Source: an uncultured Muribaculaceae bacterium (GTDB taxonomy: Bacteria; Bacteroidota; Bacteroidia; Bacteroidales; Muribaculaceae). From it: a stretch of 54,468 bases of DNA. Below are positions 1-7,956 of this stretch, one piece after another. The translations under genes and the position numbers were made by a program. Each line of letters starts with the position of its first letter. Position 1 is the first letter of the stretch. The stretch lies in assembly GCA_910584665.1 (NCBI GenBank), contig CAJUBL010000011.1, positions 1-54,468 of the forward strand. Reading direction: 5' to 3'. The notes beneath the pieces are model-generated. The model saw only the letters and a list, made by a program, of their open reading frames with translations, made no database searches and had not been told where the DNA came from.

Positions 1-131
1 GCTGTGTCGCCGTATCGTCTTACTCTGGTTATGATGTCGTTTACCGCCATCTCTATTTCGATATCATCAGGCGTGTTTCTCCTGCATAGCTCGTCCCAGC
101 TTTCTCGTGCGGGTCTGTTGATTATTTCCAT
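1..131 (-). CDS. hisD: Histidinol dehydrogenase, N-terminal fragment
   Basis: About 43 N-terminal residues read off the left edge of the window. They begin MEIINRPARESWDEL and reach VRRYGDTA, which matches the start of histidinol dehydrogenase, the NAD-dependent enzyme that makes the last two oxidations of histidine synthesis. The ATG overlaps the hisG stop codon by one base (TAATG), so the two are translationally coupled and in the usual hisG-hisD order. The catalytic zinc site lies outside the window, so the call rests on the short N-terminus and on its position after hisG. Confidence 0.82.
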   Translation of the reverse strand, partial: MEIINRPARESWDELCRRNTPDDIEIEMAVNDIITRVRRYGDT

Positions 132-982
132 TATTTTATGACATTTTCAAGTGCGAGTACCAGAATATCTGTCGCTCCTACTGTTTTCAGCCTCTCGACT
201 TTCTCCCATAGATCTTTTTCGTGTATAACCACATGCAGTGATACCCACTCGGGGGCGGCAAGAGGCAGTATGGTGGGACTTTTCATTCCCGGTAAGATAG
301 ATACAGCTTCCTGTACGTGTATTTTCGGCAGATTGAAGAGCACATATTTCATTCCGCGGCTTTCGATGATTGATTGGAAGCGGAATTTCAGCTTGTCTAT
401 TTCCCTTCGCCTGACTTCATCAATATGTGGATTGGATATCAGTACTGCCTCTGAGTAAATTACGGTCTCCTCCTCTTTCAGACCGTTCTGAATCAGTGTG
501 CCTCCCGATGAGACTATGTCAAAAATCGCATCGGCCATCCCTACTGCAGGTGCTACTTCGACCGATCCTGTTATCTCATGTACGAATGCCTTGATATTAT
601 TCTCGACAAAGTAATTGCGTAGGATTACAGGATAGGATGTTGCTACCCTCTTGCCGTCAAACCAGTTCAGTCCGGTGTATTCCACATTGTTGGGTACGGC
701 GAGAGACAGTCGGCAGGTCCCGAAACCGAGTTTCATGCACACATCGACATCCTGTTCTTTCTCAAGCACTTCATTCAGACCCACGATTCCTATGTCGGCG
801 ACTCCGAGTGCGACAGCTTGCGGGATATCATCGTCCCGCAGATATAGTACATGAAGTGGAAAGCCCTTTGCATCGGAGATTAATTTACGGTGGCTTGCCG
901 AGGCTGTGATACCTGCATCGCGCATAAGAGAGACGGTATCCTCATTAAGGCGCCCTTTGTTCTGGATTGCTATTGTCAACAT
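131..982 (-). CDS. hisG: ATP phosphoribosyltransferase, long form
   Basis: Catalyses the first committed step of histidine synthesis, joining ATP and PRPP to give phosphoribosyl-ATP. The 283-residue protein starts MLTIAIQNKGRL. It carries the PRPP-binding stretch around ADAIFDIVSSGGTL and, after about residue 210, a C-terminal extension typical of the long HisG form with an ACT-like regulatory domain, where histidine feedback acts in known homologues. The reading frame is open for another 65 codons upstream (to 1177), but the homology begins at the ATG at 982, so that start is chosen. It is followed directly by hisD. Confidence 0.95.
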   Translation of the reverse strand: MLTIAIQNKGRLNEDTVSLMRDAGITASASHRKLISDAKGFPLHVLYLRDDDIPQAVALGVADIGIVGLNEVLEKEQDVDVCMKLGFGTCRLSLAVPNNVEYTGLNWFDGKRVATSYPVILRNYFVENNIKAFVHEITGSVEVAPAVGMADAIFDIVSSGGTLIQNGLKEEETVIYSEAVLISNPHIDEVRRREIDKLKFRFQSIIESRGMKYVLFNLPKIHVQEAVSILPGMKSPTILPLAAPEWVSLHVVIHEKDLWEKVERLKTVGATDILVLALENVIK

Positions 983-1250
983 ATGTTTTGGGGATATTAT
1001 ATGGATATTCCTGTTATTCCCATGCCGGTGTTTAAATATATCGGCATTGATGATCAAAAAAAATAGGGAGAAATTTATACCTTGCTGTGATTGAAATTGA
1101 AGGTATGGATTAGAATAGGTCGGAAAGGACGCAATGTCGGTTGCGTCGATGATGAGACTTACTTGATATCTCAACAAATAAGCCTGTCGCGAATGATAAT
1201 ATGTTATCTGTTTTGTTCATTCAGATTTTGAAAAGACCTTTATTCCGCTA

Positions 1251-1258
1251 CAAAAGTA
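1251..1258 (-). promoter_or_regulatory. Candidate hisG promoter, -7 element
   Basis: On the minus strand the sequence reads TACTTTTG, an exact TAnnTTTG Bacteroidetes -7 box. No good TTTG sits at the expected distance upstream; the nearest is a weak TGTCTG. If it is used, the hisG mRNA would have a leader of roughly 260 bases. That leader includes a perfect 7-bp hairpin at 1128-1147. Confidence 0.4.
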
Positions 1259-1401
1259 TAAAAATATCAGACATGATACTATTTTTTATTGTGTTTTTTA
1301 TAAAAAATATTCATGCGTCGGTAATCAACATTATGTCCTGCAGGTTTGTTATAAAGATAAATTGATTCAGACTTTTATTTAATCATCTAAATTTTACTAC
1401 T

Positions 1402-1596
1402 ATGAAAGGTTTAAACATTGCACTCGCTGTTGTCGCCGGAGCACTTGCCGGAGCTACCGTAGGTATGTTGTTTGCCCCCAAGAAGGGAGCCGATACACGT
1501 TCTGATATCAAGAAATTCCTATGCCGTAAGGGTGTTTGTCTTCACAAGAAAGAACTTGATGATATCGTTGATGAAATTGCCGATGAGATTCAGTGA
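1402..1596 (+). CDS. YtxH-family small membrane protein
   Basis: A 64-residue protein starting MKGLNIALAVVAGA. It has one N-terminal membrane segment rich in Gly and Ala (about residues 4-26), then the LFAPKKG motif that marks YtxH proteins, then a charged tail ending in DDIVDEIADEIQ. YtxH proteins are small stress-associated membrane proteins whose molecular function is not settled. A second copy follows 49 bases downstream, then a holin-like gene. The group is probably one transcript, since no terminator was seen between the genes. Confidence 0.85.
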   Translation: MKGLNIALAVVAGALAGATVGMLFAPKKGADTRSDIKKFLCRKGVCLHKKELDDIVDEIADEIQ

Positions 1597-1645
1597 AGAT
1601 GAGAATCGGTTAACTATTTAACTTACTGATTTAAAATTTGATGTT

Positions 1646-1858
1646 ATGTGCAATAATAATTTGTTGTTCGCTTTTCTGGGCGGTGCTGCCGTAGGTGTCG
1701 GCGTTGCTCTGCTGTTTGCTCCCGAGAAAGGAGAAGACCTTCGTGAGCAGATTAAATCCATGTGTCGCAAATATGGCCTTGGTAAAGGAAAGGCTCAGGC
1801 TGAGATAGATCATCTTGTTGACGAGATAGCCGCCGGAGTTGCTGAGATCAAGAACTGA
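1646..1858 (+). CDS. YtxH-family small membrane protein, second copy
   Basis: A 70-residue paralogue of the preceding gene. It has an N-terminal glycine-rich membrane segment (about residues 6-25), the LFAPEKG motif, and a C-terminal helix with the matching HLVDEIAAGVAEI ending. The two proteins share their architecture but differ along most of the sequence, so the duplication is not recent. It presumably sits in the inner membrane with the charged tail in the cytoplasm. A holin-like protein gene starts 73 bases later. Confidence 0.85.
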   Translation: MCNNNLLFAFLGGAAVGVGVALLFAPEKGEDLREQIKSMCRKYGLGKGKAQAEIDHLVDEIAAGVAEIKN

Positions 1859-1931
1859 TTAAGTACGGTATTTTACCGGAGTCGCCCGTCATTATTGGGC
1901 GGGTGACTCATTTCAACTATTTATGCCTATT

Positions 1932-2291
1932 ATGGAGGAGACTAACAATTATTCATTACTTTATCGTCTTGCCAGGAGACTCTTCAGACTTAAAATTGAA
2001 GATGCCCGTATTGTACTCGCCGCCAAACTTACGAAGTTCCTATGTGCTTTTATATATGTGTATATAGGATTCATGCTGTCGCTTTGTCTCCTTGGTTTTA
2101 TTGCTGTTGCTATCGGTCATCAGTTGTGTGAGATCATGTCTCCGGTGTGGGCTTATCTTATCATTGCAGCATTCTATCTGGTGCTTATTGCAGTTATATT
2201 ACTCGTTAAAAAGTATATTATAGTCAATCCGATAGCCCGCTTTATTTCACGTCTTATTGTAGAACCGCCTAAGAATGACAGTCATGCATGA
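1932..2291 (+). CDS. Phage holin family (holin-X-like) membrane protein
   Basis: About 119 residues, taken from the second ATG (MEETNNYSLLYRLARR); an ATG three codons earlier at 1923 is also possible. An amphipathic N-terminus is followed by two long hydrophobic helices (about residues 36-60 and 68-92), with a basic tail. This is the layout of the Phage_holin_3_6/holin-X family, which in Bacteroidetes is chromosomal and commonly sits beside YtxH genes rather than in prophages. No phage genes surround it here, so lysis is an unlikely role. It overlaps the next gene by 17 bases. Confidence 0.72.
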   Translation: MEETNNYSLLYRLARRLFRLKIEDARIVLAAKLTKFLCAFIYVYIGFMLSLCLLGFIAVAIGHQLCEIMSPVWAYLIIAAFYLVLIAVILLVKKYIIVNPIARFISRLIVEPPKNDSHA

Positions 2292-2625
2292 GAACAATAC
2301 AAGAAATGAACACACCGGTAACAAGAGCCGACGCTGGAAAGGATATAATATTGATGAACTTGAGAGACTTCATGCCGTTAATACTGTAAGGTGCGGGATG
2401 ATAAAAAAGCGGCTTGCTGTGACATACAATGGTATTATGGCCTCGTTTACATTTGCCGGATCTGAAAATTTCCATGAACGTTTTACAAAAACCGTGACAT
2501 GGACTTCTTATGGAGTGCAGTTTTATAGATATGCCCGCACTATTATTTCATTGTATAGAAAAGTCAAAAAGACATTTGGTTCGACAACTCCGTCATCAAC
2601 ATCTGACGAAAATCAGGCTCATTGA
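2275..2625 (+). CDS. Hypothetical protein of the YtxH/holin group
   Basis: A 116-residue protein, basic and soluble-looking, that overlaps the end of the holin-like gene. The overlap implies coupled translation. Visible features are a polar N-terminus with many Asn, Arg and Lys, a central region with scattered aromatics (FTFAGSENFHERF), a stretch of weak hydrophobicity near YGVQFYRYARTIISLY, and a Ser/Thr-rich tail. I do not recognise a family. Its place as last gene in the small-membrane-protein group suggests a role with those proteins. An alternative ATG lies three codons in, at 2284. Confidence 0.6.
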   Translation: MTVMHENNTRNEHTGNKSRRWKGYNIDELERLHAVNTVRCGMIKKRLAVTYNGIMASFTFAGSENFHERFTKTVTWTSYGVQFYRYARTIISLYRKVKKTFGSTTPSSTSDENQAH

Positions 2626-2640
2626 TTTTTAATGGTCATG

Positions 2641-2671
2641 TTGTAGTTATTGCTCTAAAATAGTAACTTTG
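2641..2671 (+). promoter_or_regulatory. Promoter for prmA
   Basis: TTG (2641-2643), 20 bases, then TAACTTTG (2664-2671), matching the Bacteroidetes TTTG-N19/20-TAnnTTTG pattern. The prmA ATG is 22 bases beyond the -7 box. Confidence 0.65.
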
Positions 2672-2693
2672 TCGTTCCTAAGAGAAAATACTT

Positions 2694-3548
2694 ATGAACG
2701 ATTACAATGAAGTAAGAATCGATGCCGTGCCATGCAGCGAAATTGTCACCGACGTGCTGGCATCCATGTTGTGTGATATAGGATATGAAAGCTTTGTCCC
2801 TGACAATAAAGGACTGACGGCATATATACGTCATGAAATGTTTGATTCATATGCAGTGGATACGGTTGTTGATTCTTTCCCATTACCTGAGGTTACTCTC
2901 ACATGGCATGACGGATTCATAGAAGGGCGTGACTGGAATCACGAATGGGAGAAAAATTATTTCAAGCCTATTGTTATCGGTGATGACAGGTGCGTCATAC
3001 ATAGCTCGTTCCATACAGATATACCATCCTGTGAATATGATATTGTGATTGATCCGAAGATGGCGTTCGGTACCGGTCATCATTCTACCACTTCGCTCAT
3101 AATAGGCCATCTGCTTGAACTCGACTTCAGAGGAAAGAGTTTGCTTGATATGGGGACAGGAACCGGAATACTTGCCATTCTTGCCGCCATGAGAGGCGCG
3201 TCTCCTGTCAGTGCTATCGAGATTGATCCCATGGCGTATGCCAATGCTGTCGAGAATGTCGCGTATAATGGTCATCCGGAGATTGATGTCAGGCTCGGTG
3301 ATGCAACGCTTCTTTCCGATACCGATAAAGTGGATATAATGCTCGCCAACATAAACCGTAATATAATATTGGCTGATATTGACAGGTATATCAGTGCCTT
3401 AAAACAAGGAGGCAGATTATATCTGAGCGGTTTTTATGTGAACGATGTTCCTATGATTGAGGCAAAGGCTCATCCACTCGGTCTTAAAACCGTATCAGTA
3501 CGCGATCTTAATGACTGGTGTTGTCTTGAAATGGAAATGACAATATGA
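2694..3548 (+). CDS. prmA: Ribosomal protein L11 methyltransferase
   Basis: A 284-residue SAM-dependent enzyme that methylates ribosomal protein L11 in the cytoplasm. The N-terminal substrate-recognition part (about residues 1-120) contains the family segment HDWNHEWEKNYFKP-like WNHEWEKNYF. It is followed by DPKMAFGTGHH and the SAM-binding motif LLDMGTGTGILAI near residue 150, then the LANINRNI segment that corresponds to the NPP(Y/F)-like catalytic loop region. Length is normal for the Bacteroidetes form. It has its own promoter and overlaps the following gene by four bases (ATGA). Confidence 0.93.
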   Translation: MNDYNEVRIDAVPCSEIVTDVLASMLCDIGYESFVPDNKGLTAYIRHEMFDSYAVDTVVDSFPLPEVTLTWHDGFIEGRDWNHEWEKNYFKPIVIGDDRCVIHSSFHTDIPSCEYDIVIDPKMAFGTGHHSTTSLIIGHLLELDFRGKSLLDMGTGTGILAILAAMRGASPVSAIEIDPMAYANAVENVAYNGHPEIDVRLGDATLLSDTDKVDIMLANINRNIILADIDRYISALKQGGRLYLSGFYVNDVPMIEAKAHPLGLKTVSVRDLNDWCCLEMEMTI

Positions 3549-4135
3549 AAAGGATACTGTTATCACTCGGCATTGCAATCGCTTCATGCTCCTGTGCTTT
3601 TGCTGACAGATCTGGAGGAGAGGTGTCAGCTGTAGATGTCGTAACATGTGACAGGTCGCATTCCCGTGTTACTGACAAGCGTTTTGCCTGGGGTATCGGT
3701 GCTGGCAGTGCCATTGATATGACCGGAAATGACATGTCGGCTCTCTGTGTCAACGCATACTTTGGCTATAGCGGTCCGTACGTACGTTTTGCAGGTATTG
3801 GCGCAGGTATAGATATGATGGTCAGCAGCAACTCCAACTCCTATCCGGTATACGCTGTTTTCCGTACCGATTTCCAACCGGACATTCAGCTATGTTTCCT
3901 TGAATTGCGAGGCGGTGTCGCTTTCAGTAATATCGAGAGCTATTCCATGCAGACGACACCTTGTGGTGCTATAGGTATTGGTGTGACTCTTGCCAGGGGA
4001 CGTACGTTCAGCAGCCACATTATTCTGTCATATAACTATACCAGGCTTGACGATATCCGTCTCGCTGAGGATCAGGGTGTAGTGCGGGTACACGATCTTC
4101 AGTATGCCTCGATAGGCATTGGCGTCACTTTCTGA
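3545..4135 (+). CDS. Secreted protein, probable small outer-membrane beta-barrel
   Basis: A 196-residue protein with a signal peptide (MKRILLSLGIAIASCSCAFA, probable cut after residue 20). The mature part alternates polar and hydrophobic residues with many Gly and aromatics (AYFGYSGPYVRFAGIGAGID), and the chain ends in a terminal Phe preceded by GIGV. Both traits are typical of small outer-membrane beta-barrels. I cannot name a family. It overlaps prmA by four bases, although the functions look unrelated. Its 3' end overlaps the convergent FAD enzyme gene by 11 bases. Confidence 0.7.
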   Translation: MKRILLSLGIAIASCSCAFADRSGGEVSAVDVVTCDRSHSRVTDKRFAWGIGAGSAIDMTGNDMSALCVNAYFGYSGPYVRFAGIGAGIDMMVSSNSNSYPVYAVFRTDFQPDIQLCFLELRGGVAFSNIESYSMQTTPCGAIGIGVTLARGRTFSSHIILSYNYTRLDDIRLAEDQGVVRVHDLQYASIGIGVTF

Positions 4136-5687
4136 TATATTCGTTGACAGCGTCGGCACATCGTTCTCCATCGATCGCGGCCGATACAATGCCGCCGGCA
4201 TATCCGGCTCCTTCTCCGCAGGGAAATAATCCCTTGATTTCTATATGCTGTAGCGTTTCCTTGTCACGTGGAATTCTTACTGGAGATGAAGTACGCGTCT
4301 CACATCCTATGAGGACAGCCTCGTTGGTAAGAAAGCCGTGTGATTTGCGGCCGAATTCCTTTAAACCGGCCTGTAACCTCCTGGCTATGAACACCGGCAA
4401 TAAAAGATCCACCCGTGACGTATGTATCCCCGGAGCATAGGATGTCTCCGGCAGATCCGTTGATTCCATCCCGTTCACGAAGTCATACATCCTCTGGGCC
4501 GGAGCGTTCTGAGTCCTGCCGCTTTCTTCGTAGTATCGGAGTTCAATATCTTCCTGAAATCTCATTACTTTGAGATCGCCGTATTGTTCATAGCCTTTGA
4601 GATCCTCCGGCAACACTTCCACTACCATTCCCGAGTTGGACCAGCGGGTGCCACGGTTGGAGGGCGACATGCCGTTTACTACCTGTTGGCCGGGACCGCT
4701 TGCCGCCGGTATTATGAATCCTCCGGGACACATGCAGAAAGAATATACCGCCCGCTCTCCTATTCGTGTCAGCATGGAATATTCGGCGGCCGGAAGGTAC
4801 TTGCCCCTGCCGTTTTTGCTGTGATACTGGATGCAGTCGATGAGATGTTGTGGGTGCTCGAGCCGTACACCTATAGCTATTCCTTTAGGCTCAATCTTTA
4901 CATTGCGGTCTTTAAGCAGATTATATATATCGCGTGCCGAGTGGCCTGTCGCAAGAATCACAGGCCCGGAAAATTCTTTACCGTCAGCTGTTATGACACC
5001 GGTAGCCTTGTCTCCGTCTATGATGATATCAGTCACGCGTGATCCGAAACGCACCTCTCCGCCACATGATATTATATGCTGTCTCATGGCTTTGATGACC
5101 ACCGGAAGCTTATCTGTACCTATGTGCGGATGGGCATCGATCAGTATGTTGTCCGACGCTCCGTGGGCATGGAATACTGACAGTATTTTGTCTACCGAGC
5201 CACGTTTTTTGCTTCTGGTGTAAAGTTTTCCGTCGGAGTAAGCTCCGGCTCCGCCTTCACCGAAGCAGTAGTTTGAATCAGAGTCGACTTCACCCTCTCT
5301 GGAGATTCGTGCCATGTCACGGCGTCGTTCATCGACATTCTTGCCCCGTTCCAGTACAACTGGTTTAAGTCCGATTTCGATCAGCCTTAGGGCGGCAAAG
5401 AGTCCTGCCGGACCGGATCCTACAATGATGACCTGCCGGGCCTCGGCGACATTCCGGTAATCAATGGCCGGATATGAAGGTCCGCTTGGTACAGGCTCTC
5501 CGATATAGACTGTTGCAGTTATGTTTACCATCACCCTGCGCTGGCGTGCGTCGACAGATCTTTTCAATATGCGGTAACCGCTGAACAATTTCTTCTCTAT
5601 ATGAGCCTGACGTGCGATTTCTTTGTCAAGCCGTTCCGGGGTATAGGCTATATCGGGTGTGACCCTGAGTTGAATCTCCTGAACCAT
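4125..5687 (-). CDS. FAD-dependent dehydrogenase (COG2509 type)
   Basis: A 520-residue flavoprotein. An N-terminal domain of about 90 residues (ending near YPAIDYR) precedes a classical dinucleotide fold, VIIVGSGPAGLFAALRL (about residues 87-103), and ERGKNVDERRRD. Further family signatures are GEGGAGAYSDGKLYTR and the C-terminal FPCGEGAGYAGGI that closes the FAD site. Homologues are widespread and conserved, but their substrate is unknown. The gene stands alone, transcribed from its own promoter. It is convergent with the preceding barrel protein gene, with an 11-base overlap and no terminator. Confidence 0.87.
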   Translation of the reverse strand: MVQEIQLRVTPDIAYTPERLDKEIARQAHIEKKLFSGYRILKRSVDARQRRVMVNITATVYIGEPVPSGPSYPAIDYRNVAEARQVIIVGSGPAGLFAALRLIEIGLKPVVLERGKNVDERRRDMARISREGEVDSDSNYCFGEGGAGAYSDGKLYTRSKKRGSVDKILSVFHAHGASDNILIDAHPHIGTDKLPVVIKAMRQHIISCGGEVRFGSRVTDIIIDGDKATGVITADGKEFSGPVILATGHSARDIYNLLKDRNVKIEPKGIAIGVRLEHPQHLIDCIQYHSKNGRGKYLPAAEYSMLTRIGERAVYSFCMCPGGFIIPAASGPGQQVVNGMSPSNRGTRWSNSGMVVEVLPEDLKGYEQYGDLKVMRFQEDIELRYYEESGRTQNAPAQRMYDFVNGMESTDLPETSYAPGIHTSRVDLLLPVFIARRLQAGLKEFGRKSHGFLTNEAVLIGCETRTSSPVRIPRDKETLQHIEIKGLFPCGEGAGYAGGIVSAAIDGERCADAVNEYIRK

Positions 5688-5769
5688 TTTATATGTCTGA
5701 CTTTGAATGTCTTTTTATTTTTGTCGTAATAGTGTTATGTATCGGGTATGTGATACCGCTGACAGCCTG

Positions 5770-5777
5770 CAAAGGTA
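5770..5777 (-). promoter_or_regulatory. -7 box of the FAD dehydrogenase gene
   Basis: TACCTTTG on the minus strand, about 80 bases upstream of the ATG at 5687. The -33 region is poor. The leader contains a short GGTAT/ATACC hairpin. Confidence 0.5.
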
Positions 5778-5864
5778 ATAATAACTCCCGAGATTATAAC
5801 CTGTCAGGCATCATTCGTTGTCAATTAATTGTGTCGACATTACCGGTAGGTTGATTATTTTGAT

Positions 5865-5872
5865 TACCTTTG
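5865..5872 (+). promoter_or_regulatory. -7 box of the HAD phosphatase gene
   Basis: TACCTTTG, an exact TAnnTTTG match, 33 bases upstream of the ATG at 5906. No TTTG lies at the expected spacing, so the call rests on the -7 box and its position. Confidence 0.5.
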
Positions 5873-5905
5873 ACTCAATTTACTTTTCAGCGAAACAAAA
5901 AAAAT

Positions 5906-6526
5906 ATGAAAGCTGCGTTATTTGATCTTGATGGCGTTATTGTTGACAGCGAAGGCGCCTATACTGTTTTCTGGACTTCGGTAGGCCGTGACTATGGTTG
6001 TGCTCCTACATTCGCCTATGATATTAAAGGTACAAATCTTACAGATATTCTCAGTCGTTTCCCTTTAGAAAGTGATCGTGAGGAAATACGCCACAAAATT
6101 CATGATTATGAACAGACAATGAAATATCCTCTGTTCCCCGGCGTGATTGATTTCCTTGAAGAATTGCGTGGAGCCGGATTCAGAACCGCTCTGTATACAA
6201 GCAGCGATAACACAAAGATGTCGTTTCTCAGATGTCAGCACCCCACTCTTCTTTCGTTGTTTGACGCTGTCGTCACCGGATCTATGGTGACTGAATCCAA
6301 GCCTCATCCCGAAGGATATCTGACTGCTGCAGCACTTGTCGGATGTGATATACGCGACTGTTATGTGTTTGAAGATTCTTATCAGGGTATTGAAGCCGGT
6401 CGTCGTTCCGGTGCCAGAGTCATAGGTGTTGCCACCACCAATCCTGCCGAACGGCTTAAGGAAAAAGCCGACAGAGTCATTGACGGCTTTGTCGGCTTTG
6501 ATGTGCATTCCATGCTTGATGTTTAG
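5906..6526 (+). CDS. HAD-superfamily hydrolase (beta-phosphoglucomutase-like)
   Basis: A 206-residue protein starting MKAALFDLDGVIVDSEG. The DxD nucleophile motif (FDLDG) lies at residues 6-10. A four-helix cap follows, then SSDN (motif II), the Lys motif SKPHPEGY, and VFEDSYQGIEAG (motif IV with acidic residues). This is the layout of subfamily IA phosphatases related to beta-phosphoglucomutase and 2-deoxyglucose-6-phosphatase. The exact sugar phosphate or other substrate cannot be told. The frame extends upstream to 5870, but the motif position makes the ATG at 5906 the start. Confidence 0.87.
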   Translation: MKAALFDLDGVIVDSEGAYTVFWTSVGRDYGCAPTFAYDIKGTNLTDILSRFPLESDREEIRHKIHDYEQTMKYPLFPGVIDFLEELRGAGFRTALYTSSDNTKMSFLRCQHPTLLSLFDAVVTGSMVTESKPHPEGYLTAAALVGCDIRDCYVFEDSYQGIEAGRRSGARVIGVATTNPAERLKEKADRVIDGFVGFDVHSMLDV

Positions 6527-6555
6527 ACGGTCTCCCGTCTGTGTCGGCATGACGT

Positions 6556-7401
6556 TCAGCAGGCTTTGAAACTCATGTCGAGGCCTTTGACCGAGTGGGT
6601 CAGGGCCCCTACCGATATATAGTCTACCCCCGTTTCGCCATATGCTCTGAGCGTTTCCAGTGTAATACCGCCCGACGACTCTGTTTCTGTTTGTCCGTTG
6701 ATCAGTTTCACCGCTTCGGCAGTACGTTCGGGAGTGAAATTGTCAAGCATTATGCGGTCAACATTGGCTGCAAGAGCCTGTCTGATCTCGTCGGTGTTGC
6801 GTACCTCGACCTCGATCTTCAGATCACGGCCTGTCTCGGCGAGATATTTCTTCGCGGCGGCGACAGCCTGAGGTATACCACCTGCAAAATCTACATGGTT
6901 ATCCTTGATGAGGATCATGTCGAAAAGACCGATGCGGTGATTCGCTCCTCCGCCTATCTTTACGGCTTCCTTTTCAAGCAGTCTCATTCCGGGCGTGGTC
7001 TTGCGTGTATCCAGCACTTTGGTCTTCAGACCTGCAAGACGCTTTTGATATTCATGTGTTGTTGTTGCTATGCCGCTCATGCGTTGCATTATGTTTAACA
7101 TAGTGCGTTCGGTCTGAAGCAGTGATCTTACTTTACCTTCGACTGTAAATACCACATCCCCGGGGTTTACCTCGGCTCCGTCATTGATATATACAGTCAT
7201 CTTCAGTTCGGGATCGAATTTTTCGAACACCTTGCGGGCAACTTCCACACCGGCCAGTATACCGGCCTCTTTTATGATGAGCCTTTGACGGCCGGTGGCA
7301 TCCGCCGGTATGGTACTCAGTGTTGTATGGTCCCCGTCACCTACATCCTCGGCAAACGACAATGTCAGCAGATCATCTATTAATTCATCACGTGATTTCA
7401 T
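6556..7401 (-). CDS. nadC: Nicotinate-nucleotide pyrophosphorylase (carboxylating)
   Basis: Converts quinolinate and PRPP to nicotinate mononucleotide, CO2 and PPi in de novo NAD synthesis. The 281-residue protein is of normal length. Visible signatures are the segment TRKTTPGMR (about residues 134-142), EKEAVKIGGGANHR, and the lysine-containing LIKDNH that binds quinolinate. The C-terminal barrel part has LDNFTPE and DYISVGALTHS. nadA and nadB are not in the window. The gene has a strong promoter and shares its upstream region with the divergent rlmH. Confidence 0.95.
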   Translation of the reverse strand: MKSRDELIDDLLTLSFAEDVGDGDHTTLSTIPADATGRQRLIIKEAGILAGVEVARKVFEKFDPELKMTVYINDGAEVNPGDVVFTVEGKVRSLLQTERTMLNIMQRMSGIATTTHEYQKRLAGLKTKVLDTRKTTPGMRLLEKEAVKIGGGANHRIGLFDMILIKDNHVDFAGGIPQAVAAAKKYLAETGRDLKIEVEVRNTDEIRQALAANVDRIMLDNFTPERTAEAVKLINGQTETESSGGITLETLRAYGETGVDYISVGALTHSVKGLDMSFKAC

Positions 7402-7429
7402 AATCTTGTTCCCATTTATTAAATTTGTG

Positions 7430-7460
7430 CAAATTTAAGCTTTTGTACAAAGTTTTCCAA
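7430..7460 (-). promoter_or_regulatory. Promoter for nadC
   Basis: On the minus strand TTG (7460-7458), 20 bases, then TAAATTTG (7437-7430). This is close to the full Bacteroidetes consensus and lies 29 bases from the nadC ATG. It sits in the 70-base divergent region shared with rlmH; no equally good promoter was found for rlmH. Confidence 0.7.
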
Positions 7461-7471
7461 TAAGCCGTTAC

Positions 7472-7945
7472 ATGAAAATTCAACTATTGGTAGTCGGAAA
7501 GACATCGACACCTTATATAAATACCGGTATTGACAACTATATGGGACGTCTGCGGCATTATGTGCCGTTTGAACTCAGGACAATCTCCGACATACGCAAC
7601 ACACGCCGTCTCAGCGGGGAACAGCAGTGTCAGGCCGAGGGTGAGCTTATACTGGCCTCACTGCAGCCGGGCGACTATGTGGTTCTGCTTGACGAGCGTG
7701 GCAAAGAATTTACATCGCGGGAGTTCGCACGTTTTGTAGAGAAACGTATAGCAACACTGTCACGTAACCTTGTGTTTGTTATCGGCGGACCATATGGTTT
7801 CTCCGATGCAGTTTACGAACGTTCCGACGACCGGCTCTCGCTATCCCGCATGACATTCTCCCACGAGATGGTTCGTCTCTTTTTTGTAGAACAGGTATAT
7901 CGTGCGATGACAATACTGCGGGGTGAACCGTATCATCACGATTGA
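7472..7945 (+). CDS. rlmH: 23S rRNA pseudouridine-1915 N3-methyltransferase
   Basis: A 157-residue SPOUT-family methyltransferase that modifies helix 69 of 23S rRNA in assembled ribosomes. The SPOUT knot signatures are all present: LLDERGKEFTS, VFVIGGPYGF for SAM binding, and the C-terminal LSLSRMTFSHEMVRLFFVEQ followed by the invariant ILRGEPYHH ending. Length matches the family (155-160). It is divergent from nadC and ends 11 bases before the convergent TPR gene, with no terminator between them. Confidence 0.96.
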   Translation: MKIQLLVVGKTSTPYINTGIDNYMGRLRHYVPFELRTISDIRNTRRLSGEQQCQAEGELILASLQPGDYVVLLDERGKEFTSREFARFVEKRIATLSRNLVFVIGGPYGFSDAVYERSDDRLSLSRMTFSHEMVRLFFVEQVYRAMTILRGEPYHHD

Positions 7946-7956
7946 GGCAGGCTGTG

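Noticed and set aside
983..1177. 65-codon upstream extension of the hisG frame
   Set aside because: It starts at a TTG, shows no family similarity, and HisG homology begins at the ATG at 982. It is treated as leader.
1932..2291. Prophage lysis gene (holin)
   Set aside because: No endolysin, phage structural or integrase genes nearby. The family is commonly chromosomal beside YtxH genes in Bacteroidetes.
6525..6540. Perfect 6-bp hairpin AGACGG/CCGTCT between the HAD gene and nadC
   Set aside because: No T run on either strand, so it is too weak to call a terminator.
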